Positions 27,273 to 34,384 of a stretch of DNA of 35,836 nucleotides are shown one piece after another. The position numbers and the translations under genes were made by a program. The stretch is taken from contig JAPPHF010000084.1 of NCBI GenBank assembly GCA_028821115.1, positions 1-35,836 of the forward strand, given 5' to 3'. Below the pieces are notes generated by a model, which made no database searches, had not been told where the DNA came from, and saw only the letters and a list, made by a program, of their open reading frames with translations. Source of the stretch: Deltaproteobacteria bacterium. GTDB lineage: Bacteria; Desulfobacterota; Binatia; UBA9968; JAJDTQ01. The first letter of the stretch is position 1; each line of letters starts with the position of its first letter.

Positions 27273-28622
27273 TTACAACCCCAGCTTGTCCAGGTCGATG
27301 CGCTCCAGAACGTCCCGGGGAATGCGGTTGCGCGGCGTGTACCCGGCCAGGGAGGGCTTGGCGGTGGCGTCGACGCCCCACTTGGCGGTGTAGCCGTCGG
27401 AGTCCGTGGAGGGGTCGAGGTCCGAGCCGCGGGTGTTGGAGATGACCGTGATGTCCCGGTCCGCCTGGCACCGCGTTCCCAGGGCCCAGGCCACCTCCCG
27501 GTCGTCGAAGATATCGACGTCGTGGTCCACCACCACCACCCACTTGATGTACATGTCGGCGCCCAGCACCGCCAGGATGGCGTTCTTCGCCTGGCCCGGA
27601 ACCCGCTGATTGATTGCGACGTAGCAGCTGTAAGGCGCCGGAACCCGCACCGCGGTCACTGACGGGACGATCGCGCGCACGGCCCGGTAGAGGTTCGATT
27701 CCATGGGAATGGTGGACAGCAGCAGGTGATCCACCTGGGCCACGGCGATGTCGTGGAACAGCGCCCCTTCCCGCATGGTCACCGCGTTGTAGCGCACCAC
27801 TTCGCGCTGGCGCTCGCCTAGGCTGTAGCCGGTGAATTCGCTGAAGGGCCCCTCCGGAGTCCGTTCGCCGGGCAGGATCTCGCCCTCCAGGACCAGTTCC
27901 GCCTGGGCCGGCACCAGCAGGTCCGAGGTCTCGCAGCGCACCAGCTCCAGCGGTTCCCCCAGGATCCCGCCCATGATCGCGCGCTCGTCCTCGTCGATGG
28001 AGCCAATGGCCAGCGCCCCCAGGCCGATGGCCGGATGAACCCCGACGGCGAACGCCACGGGCAGCGCCTCCCCCCGGGCCTCCGCCTTCTGGTAGAACTC
28101 CCACAGGTGCTTCGACGCCGTGATATGGATGGAGGTCCGGCCCTTCCCCATGATCATCAGACGGTTGTAGGCGCAGTTCCAGGTGCCGTCCTCCGGGTCC
28201 TTCGCGAACGAGATGGCCGCGGTGATATAGGGGCCCGCGTCGGCCGCGTGATGAACGATCTGCGGCAACGCCAGCAGGTCGACGTCTCCGCCTGTCCGCA
28301 CGACTTCCTTGACCGGCCCGGTGCCTACCAACACCGGCGACACCGGACGTTCCATGGCCCTGAGGAACGCACCTTGGACCTCCCGGGGCTCGGTATTCAT
28401 GGCCAGCGCCATGCGCCGCCGGCTCGCATGCAGGTTGGTCACCACCGGAAGCGCGCTGCCCTTGACGTTCTCCAGCAGAAGCACCGGCCGGCGCCGCCGT
28501 TCCCGCGCCAGCTTGGCCACCAGCGCGGTTACCTCGTGGCGCGGGTCCACGGGAGCCGATATTCTGACCAGCTCGTCCTTCGACTCGACGAGATCGAGAT
28601 AACTTCTCAGGTCCTGCGACAT
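27273..28622 (-). CDS. UbiD family decarboxylase
   Basis: LRSYLDLVESKDELVRISAPVDPRHEVTALVAKL; ENVKGSALPVVTNLHASRRRMALAM; VAVGVHPAIGLGALAIGS; EFTGYSLGERQREVVRYNAVTMREGALFHDI. Confidence 0.95.
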   Translation of the reverse strand: MSQDLRSYLDLVESKDELVRISAPVDPRHEVTALVAKLARERRRRPVLLLENVKGSALPVVTNLHASRRRMALAMNTEPREVQGAFLRAMERPVSPVLVGTGPVKEVVRTGGDVDLLALPQIVHHAADAGPYITAAISFAKDPEDGTWNCAYNRLMIMGKGRTSIHITASKHLWEFYQKAEARGEALPVAFAVGVHPAIGLGALAIGSIDEDERAIMGGILGEPLELVRCETSDLLVPAQAELVLEGEILPGERTPEGPFSEFTGYSLGERQREVVRYNAVTMREGALFHDIAVAQVDHLLLSTIPMESNLYRAVRAIVPSVTAVRVPAPYSCYVAINQRVPGQAKNAILAVLGADMYIKWVVVVDHDVDIFDDREVAWALGTRCQADRDITVISNTRGSDLDPSTDSDGYTAKWGVDATAKPSLAGYTPRNRIPRDVLERIDLDKLGL

Positions 28623-28737
28623 GGTTCACCCATTTACACGAGAGTGGCGCGACGCGCGATTCGCGCCATCCCTCGCGCCAAAGCCAAGAGTCAATCGAAA
28701 ACCCCTCCGATTTTGAGCGTCGCGGTCATCTGCCAGC

Positions 28738-29208
28738 CTACGCTCTCACAATCTCCGCCTGATGAGTCACCGGAAAGTTGACCGAGCGCGCGATGAAGCA
28801 CATGGCGTTGGCCTTCTCGTGCAGGTTCTCCGCCGTCCTTGGGTCGCTTTCCGGGCTGATGGTAATGCGGGGTTTGAGGGACACCCCGATAAACTCGCCC
28901 GAGCCGTCGGGATACGTCCGCATTACGCCTTCGGCGGCATCCTCATAGGCCGTGACGACGACCTTGTTGGCCGCGCACAGGTGCAGGTACCAGAGCATGT
29001 GGCAGGCAGAGAGTGCCGCTACGAGTAAATCTTCCGGGTTGTGGCGGCCCGCATCCCCCAGATAGGTCGGGTCGGCCGAACCCTTGATCGGCGGCTTGCC
29101 CGCGCAGACGACGTCGTAATCACGCGTGTACGTCTTGTACGCGGCCGTGCCCCCGCCCCGGTTTCCCGTCCACGTCACGACCGCCGTGTAGGTGTGTTCA
29201 TTCGCCAT
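28738..29208 (-). CDS. OsmC family protein (Cys-type)
   Basis: MANEHTYTAVVTWTGNRGGGTAAYKTYTRDYDV...; NPEDLLVAALSACHMLWYLHLCA. Confidence 0.9.
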   Translation of the reverse strand: MANEHTYTAVVTWTGNRGGGTAAYKTYTRDYDVVCAGKPPIKGSADPTYLGDAGRHNPEDLLVAALSACHMLWYLHLCAANKVVVTAYEDAAEGVMRTYPDGSGEFIGVSLKPRITISPESDPRTAENLHEKANAMCFIARSVNFPVTHQAEIVRA

Positions 29209-29288
29209 TTTTCCGCCCTCATATCAATGTGATAGAAAAGATTTCATACGCGAACAACTCCAGCTTGATGCGTCCAAAAGGAGGGATC

Positions 29289-29870
29289 ATGGCGATCACG
29301 GAAGAAACCGACGACCCGGGCTGCTGCTCCATCGACTACGGTCACCACAAGGCCGTCTTCGAGCGCCGCCAAAGGGCCTACCGGGAGGACCCCTCCAAGG
29401 CGGTGACAGTGCACGAGGCACGGGTACGCCTGGTCAACGACCACCTGAAGGAGGCCAGGACCTCGGAGGGCTACACCATCCTATGCGACGAGCCGGAGTC
29501 ACGGGGCGGCACCGGCAAGGGAGCCGCCCCGCTTCAGTATTTCGTGGCCTCCATCGGCTTCTGAATGCTCAGCCAGGTGACGCAGTTGGCGTCATTCATG
29601 GACATCCGCATCGAGCGCGCCGAGATCTCGGTGCGTGGAGAGTTCGACCAGAAGGGCAAGTTCGGTCTGTCGGACGTGCCTTCGGCCTGCACCCGCATGG
29701 TCTACCGTCTTGACCTGCAGAGCCCGGACAGCCGGGAGCGCATCGTCGAGTTCACCGAGGCACTGGAGCGCTCCTGTTACACCACCAACACCCTGCGCCG
29801 CCCGGTGGAGGTTGTGCCGGAGCTCACTCTAAACGGCGTCGACGTGCCTCTAGTGTCGTCTCCCACGTAA
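29289..29870 (+). CDS. OsmC family selenoprotein with in-frame UGA (Sec92)
   Basis: ORFs 29229..29564 and 29565..29870 are the same frame separated only by TGA (29562-29564). Joined: ...GTGKGAAPLQYFVASIGF-U-MLSQVTQLASFMDIRIERAEISVRGEFDQKGKFGLSD... U occupies the OsmC catalytic Cys position. SD GGAGGG upstream of ATG 29289. Confidence 0.87.
29573..29601 (+). promoter_or_regulatory. Candidate bacterial SECIS element of the OsmC-like gene
   Basis: CCA-GG-UGACGC-AGUUG-GCGUCA-UUCA-UGG; 6-bp perfect upper stem (extendable by G-U pairs), 5-nt loop with G at position 2, 19 nt between UGA and loop. Confidence 0.83.
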
Positions 29871-29891
29871 AGTTGACAGGAGCTGCGCGAG

Positions 29892-29912
29892 CGGCACCAA
29901 CTCCCGGTGCCG
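29892..29912. terminator. Hairpin between convergent OsmC-like and deacetylase genes
   Basis: cggcacc-aactccc-ggtgccg, 7-bp stem; no T tract. Confidence 0.35.
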
Positions 29913-29924
29913 GCTTCGCCTCGT

Positions 29925-30764
29925 CTACCCCTGCTCCAGCACCCAGCGCGCCACTTCGTCGTGGCGCGCGAACCACACCCGGGAAAAGCCCTTCATGTAG
30001 CGGAGGATTTCGGTCAGCACCGCGGCCATCATGGGGCGGCCGCCGAAGTGGGCGTGCACGGTGAGGTTGATCATCTCCGGGGCATCGGAACGGTACAGGA
30101 AGTCGAAGGTGTCCTTGTAGACGTTCAGGAAGTCGCGCGGACTGCCCCGCAGCACCCGGTTGTCGGCGAAGTCGCTGTGGGGGATGGCGACGATGTTCCC
30201 GGCCCCGGTGGGGATCGTGTACGGAACATCGGTGTCGTTGTAATCCCCATGCCAGACACAGCCGGCTTCCGCCAGGAACCCGGCCGTGTGCTCGGTGGGG
30301 GTGGCCCTGGGGCTCAGCCAGCCCACCGGCCGCACTCCGGCCACCCCCTCGATGAGATCGAAGCAGCGGCCGATGATCTCCTTTTCCTCTTCGGCGGAGA
30401 GGTCGGTGAGGAAGGTGTCCTGGGTATAGGAGTGGCCGGCCAGCTCGTGGCCGTTCTCGTGCAGGGCCTTTACCGCGTCGGGGAAAAGCTCCGCCGAGCG
30501 GCCGCTGACACATACCGTGGCGGGGACCTCGAACTCCTGGAAAATCTTCATGAAGCGCCAGACGCCCGTGCGGCCGCCGTATTCCGACCACGAGACTCCC
30601 AGGCGGTCCACCACCCCCGGCTTGAGCGGCGACGACATGGGCGAGTACGACGGCGCCTTGCCCACCGACCAAGTCTCGAACATGGGCGTCACCAGCACCG
30701 CCACCCTGGCGTCGCCGGGCCATTTCTCGATGTTTGGCAACTCTCTCTCCCCTCCTCGGTTCAT
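29925..30764 (-). CDS. Polysaccharide deacetylase family protein
   Basis: FMKIFQEFEVPATVCVSGRSAELFPDAVKALHENGHELAGHSYTQDTFLTDLSAEEEKEII; NodB-like motifs. Start ATG at 30764 overlaps the DUF72 stop. Confidence 0.88.
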   Translation of the reverse strand: MNRGGERELPNIEKWPGDARVAVLVTPMFETWSVGKAPSYSPMSSPLKPGVVDRLGVSWSEYGGRTGVWRFMKIFQEFEVPATVCVSGRSAELFPDAVKALHENGHELAGHSYTQDTFLTDLSAEEEKEIIGRCFDLIEGVAGVRPVGWLSPRATPTEHTAGFLAEAGCVWHGDYNDTDVPYTIPTGAGNIVAIPHSDFADNRVLRGSPRDFLNVYKDTFDFLYRSDAPEMINLTVHAHFGGRPMMAAVLTEILRYMKGFSRVWFARHDEVARWVLEQG

Positions 30765-31489
30765 GCCTCGGTCGAGCCAGTGGCGGCGCGCTTGTTCAGG
30801 AGCTCGATGAAGCGCGCGGCGAGCTTCGGGCCGGTGGCCTCGTCTTCGTGCTTGAAGAAGACGTAGCCGCGCTCCCAATGCTGTTCATGCACCCGGTCCA
30901 CCCACGCGCCGATGGCCTCGTCAGTATAGTCCACCGCGCGCAGGCGAAGATAGCCCCAACCGGCCGTGGAAACGAAGGGCGCCTCGCCCTCCAGCTCGCC
31001 GTCGGCCACGCACAGCGCGGCGTCGTGCTCCCGGAGGGTTTCGAACACTGTTTCGTCGAACCAGGAAAGATGCCGGAACTCCACGGCGACCCGATGCCCG
31101 GCGGGTAGCGTGGCGAGGAAGTCCCGCAGCCGCGGCAGGTCCAGCTTGAGGTTCGGAGGCAACTGGAACAGCACCGGGCCGAGGGTATCTCCTAGCGCCT
31201 CCAGCCGCTGGAACAGGAAGTTGACGGCATCGCCGGCCTCCTTCAGCCGACCGAAATGCGTGATGGCGCGGGACGCCTTGATGGAGAAGGAGAATCCCTC
31301 CGGCACCTGCTCGCGCCAGCGCGCCAGCACCGGATCCGCCGGCATGCGGTAGAAGGTGTTGTTGATCTCCACCGTGTCGAAGCGCGCGGCATAGAAAGGC
31401 AGCATCTCTTTGTCCGGCAGTCTGGCGGGATAGAACTTCCCCTTCCAGGGCTTGTAGGCGAACCCGCTGGTGCCGACGAAGGTCTTCAA
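30761..31489 (-). CDS. DUF72 (YecE-like) family protein
   Basis: FVGTSGFAYKPWKGKFYPARLPDKEMLPFYAARFDTVEINNTFYRMP; VAVEFRHLSWFDETVFETLREHDAALCVAD; YLRLRA. TTG start. Confidence 0.95.
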   Translation of the reverse strand: MKTFVGTSGFAYKPWKGKFYPARLPDKEMLPFYAARFDTVEINNTFYRMPADPVLARWREQVPEGFSFSIKASRAITHFGRLKEAGDAVNFLFQRLEALGDTLGPVLFQLPPNLKLDLPRLRDFLATLPAGHRVAVEFRHLSWFDETVFETLREHDAALCVADGELEGEAPFVSTAGWGYLRLRAVDYTDEAIGAWVDRVHEQHWERGYVFFKHEDEATGPKLAARFIELLNKRAATGSTEA

Positions 31490-32658
31490 GGAAGATCGCT
31501 CCAGAGATGTGGGTACTTGAGCCCGGAGCCGGTGATCATGAGGACCGCCCGTTCATCGCTGTCCACCTCGCCGAGCTCCAGGAGCCTTCGCAATCCCGCC
31601 AGGCACGCGCCGGCCTCGGGCGCCGCGAAGATCCCCTCGGCGGAACCGATCTCCCGCACGCTCTCCAGAATCTCGGCGTCGGACACGCTTACGGCGGTGC
31701 CGTTGCTCTTGCGCAGAATGTCCAGCAGCATGAAATCGCCGATGGCCACCGGGACGCGCAGGCCCGCGGCCACGGTGGCCGGCTCGGTCACGGCCGCCGC
31801 CGTGTCCGCTCCGGCCGCGAACGCGTTGACGATGGGGGCACAGCCCTCGGCCTGCACCGAGATCATCCGCGGCCGCTTCGAATCGATCCATCCCAGCTCT
31901 TCCATCTCGTCGAACGCCTTCCACATGCCGATGAGGCCCGTACCCCCGCCCGTAGGGTAGACGACCACGTCCGGCAGCGTCCAGTCCATCTGTTCGGCAA
32001 GCTCGTAGGCCATGGTCTTCTTGCCTTCGACCCGGTAGGGTTCCTTCAGCGTCGATACGTCGAACCAACCCTCGCGTTCCTTCTTCTCGCTGATGATGCG
32101 GCCGCAATCGTTGATGAAGCCGTCCACCAGCACGACGTGGGCGCCGTATTGCATGCACTCCACAACGCTCACCCGCGACGCGTCCCGAGGCATGTAGATG
32201 TGGGCCTCCAGACCCGCCTTGGCGGCGTAGGCGGCCAGCGCTCCGGACGCGTTCCCGGCCGAGGGCACCGCCAGACGCTCCGCTCCCAGCTCTTTCGCCA
32301 TAGATACGGCGGCGGTCATGCCACGGGCCTTGAACGAGCCGGTGGGATTGAAGGACTCGTCCTTGAGATGGAGGCGCGGCATGCCGAGCCGCTCGCCCAG
32401 CCGGCGCGCATGAGCCAGCGGCGTCCATCCCTCCCCCAAGGTGGTGATCGATGCGTCGTCGGCCACCGGAAGCACCTCGCGGTAGCGCCAGAGGCTTGCC
32501 ACCCTTCCGGGGAGGCTGTCGCGGGTAAGGGTCTTGCCGGCCCGTGCCAGATCGTAGCGGACCAGCAGCGGACGGCCGCATTCCCGGCAGAGGTTGTGGA
32601 GCTTCGCGCGTTCATGACGTGCGCCGCAACGCGAACATTCCAGAAACGTCACATACAT
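31486..32658 (-). CDS. Threonine synthase (PLP-dependent)
   Basis: N-terminal Zn-ribbon CSRCGARHERAKLHNLCRECG; LKDESFNPTGSFKARGMTAAVSMAKELG; PSAGNASGALAAYAAKAG; YPTGGGTGLIGMWKAFDEM. Confidence 0.92.
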   Translation of the reverse strand: MYVTFLECSRCGARHERAKLHNLCRECGRPLLVRYDLARAGKTLTRDSLPGRVASLWRYREVLPVADDASITTLGEGWTPLAHARRLGERLGMPRLHLKDESFNPTGSFKARGMTAAVSMAKELGAERLAVPSAGNASGALAAYAAKAGLEAHIYMPRDASRVSVVECMQYGAHVVLVDGFINDCGRIISEKKEREGWFDVSTLKEPYRVEGKKTMAYELAEQMDWTLPDVVVYPTGGGTGLIGMWKAFDEMEELGWIDSKRPRMISVQAEGCAPIVNAFAAGADTAAAVTEPATVAAGLRVPVAIGDFMLLDILRKSNGTAVSVSDAEILESVREIGSAEGIFAAPEAGACLAGLRRLLELGEVDSDERAVLMITGSGLKYPHLWSDLP

Positions 32659-32838
32659 AACGCACCCCCAGGCCGCCGGCCGGCGCCGCGTAACGCCGGC
32701 CCGGCTTGCCGAGGCCTCCGGTCAACTTGGCGGCGCCATATAACCGACTTTATAAATTAGGAAACTTAATATTATATTCATAATACATTTCAAGTGGTTC
32801 GACAACCGTTTTTTCGCAGAACACCGAGGAAATGCAGC

Positions 32839-33936
32839 TCACATCCGCGGACTCCACACCCTGTCCGGGACGTAGATCTGGCCCTGGAACAGCTTCCGCG
32901 CGGTGCGGACGACGCCCGCCTTCTCCAACGCGAAGTCGTCGCCTACCCCACTCAGCTCGAACGCCACGGTGATGGAGCCGCTAGGGTGCTCGATCTCAAC
33001 TAACTCGGAGAAGCCGCCCTTGACCTCGGCGATGCCATCGGCCACGGTGCCGGGCACCAGGGCGCAGCTCCCCACGCAGATGGCGCCGGACACCGCGTGG
33101 GCGGCGTGACAGTCGGTGGGCACGAAGTAGCGGGAGGTGAGCGCGCCGCCGCGGCGCGGACGGGAGAGGATGCCGAACTTGGGAATGACCTGGCCGCGCA
33201 CATCGCCGAGCCCCATCTTCTCGCCGGCGGCCACCCGGATGGTCTCCAGCCGCTCCAGCAGCGCCCGGTTGGGGTCCAGCTCCGCCTTGCCCTCGTCTCC
33301 CTCGATGCCCATGCTCTGGGCCGTCGTCAGCACCATGGGCATGGCCACGTCCACGCAGCTTACCTCCACGCCCTCGATGGTCTCCTTGCGCTGACCGGTA
33401 GGGAACAGCGCTCCCGTCTTGGAACCGATGACGTCCATGAAATTGAGCAGGATCGGCGCCGCCGTGCCGGGGACCCCGTCGATGGCGGCCTCGCCGTCAT
33501 ACTCGACATGGCCGTCCGGGGTCCGGATGACGGCTTCGATGAGCGAGTCGGTGTTGACGTTGCGGATGTTCACCACGGTCCTGGGATCGCCCGAGGGCAC
33601 CAGTCCGCGGTCGATGGCGAACGGGCCCACGCCCGCCAGCATGTTGCCGCAGGTGGGACCGTAGTCCACGAAAGCCCTGTCCACCGAGACTTGGGCGAAC
33701 AGATAGTCCACGTCCGCCCAGCGGTGGTCCGAGGGCGAGACGATGGCGACCTTGCTGGTCAGGGTGGTGGCGCCGCCCATACCGTCGATCTGACGCTGAT
33801 CGGGGGAGCCCATGGCGGACAGCAGGACCCGGTCGCGGGTCGCGTCGTCGGCCGGCAGCTCGCCGGACAGGAAGTACGGTCCTCGCGAGGTGCCGCCACG
33901 CATCATGATGCAGGGGATTGCGGTCTGTCGTGCCAT
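32839..33936 (-). CDS. PrpF-type isomerase (2-methylaconitate isomerase / 4-oxalomesaconate tautomerase family)
   Basis: IPCIMMRGGTSRGPYFLSGELPAD; MGSPDQRQIDGMGGATTLTSKVAIVSPS; VDYGPTCGNMLAGVGPFAI. Confidence 0.93.
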   Translation of the reverse strand: MARQTAIPCIMMRGGTSRGPYFLSGELPADDATRDRVLLSAMGSPDQRQIDGMGGATTLTSKVAIVSPSDHRWADVDYLFAQVSVDRAFVDYGPTCGNMLAGVGPFAIDRGLVPSGDPRTVVNIRNVNTDSLIEAVIRTPDGHVEYDGEAAIDGVPGTAAPILLNFMDVIGSKTGALFPTGQRKETIEGVEVSCVDVAMPMVLTTAQSMGIEGDEGKAELDPNRALLERLETIRVAAGEKMGLGDVRGQVIPKFGILSRPRRGGALTSRYFVPTDCHAAHAVSGAICVGSCALVPGTVADGIAEVKGGFSELVEIEHPSGSITVAFELSGVGDDFALEKAGVVRTARKLFQGQIYVPDRVWSPRM

Positions 33937-33938
33937 GG

Positions 33939-34307
33939 TCAGGATATCCTTTCCCAGATGAGCGACGCCCGGCTGCCCGGTCCGCCCATTACGGGCGGCG
34001 ACGCCGTCAGTACCAGCCTGCCCCCCTCGAAGGAGACCTCCCGACGCGTGGTGGTGCCGTCCAGCCGGGGATCATGGGCAAACTCGATGTGATGCAGCAC
34101 CACGTCGCCCTGGAGCTCGAACTCGCCGAAGTAGCTGAAGTAGGTGCCGTCAGGCCGCCGGGTGGCGGTGGCCATGTGGCCGGCGGCGGTGTATTCCATC
34201 CGGCCCGCCGTGGGGGCGTCGTCGGCCGGTCCGGGGTTGCCATCGGCGTCCGTAAAGCGAAACTCGTGCAGACGCCACGTTCCGATCATGCGATCTCGAT
34301 AAGCCAT
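33939..34307 (-). CDS. Lipocalin-like domain small protein
   Basis: MIGTWRLHEFRFTDADGNP...MEYTAAGHMATATRRPDGTYFSYFGEFELQGDVVLHHIEFAHDPRLDGTTTRREVSFEGGRLVLTASPP. Confidence 0.7.
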   Translation of the reverse strand: MAYRDRMIGTWRLHEFRFTDADGNPGPADDAPTAGRMEYTAAGHMATATRRPDGTYFSYFGEFELQGDVVLHHIEFAHDPRLDGTTTRREVSFEGGRLVLTASPPVMGGPGSRASLIWERIS

Positions 34308-34384
34308 GACCTCAAGATAGCGCCTGGTGCACGGAGTTCAACTCCGTCTCCTTGTGCGTCTGCAATGGCGGTGCCGACAGCCAA

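Noticed and set aside
25648-28629. 993-aa minus-strand ORF and other very long overlapping ORFs (e.g. 777..2123 -, 22093..24243 -, 25950..27662 +, 3629..5320 +)
   Set aside because: Compositionally biased (R/G/A/H/P-rich) shadow ORFs caused by high GC; each overlaps a well-supported gene with conserved motifs.
29565-29870. 101-aa ORF as an independent gene
   Set aside because: Begins exactly after the in-frame TGA, has no Shine-Dalgarno, and encodes only the C-terminal half of an OsmC domain; better explained as the continuation of the selenoprotein.
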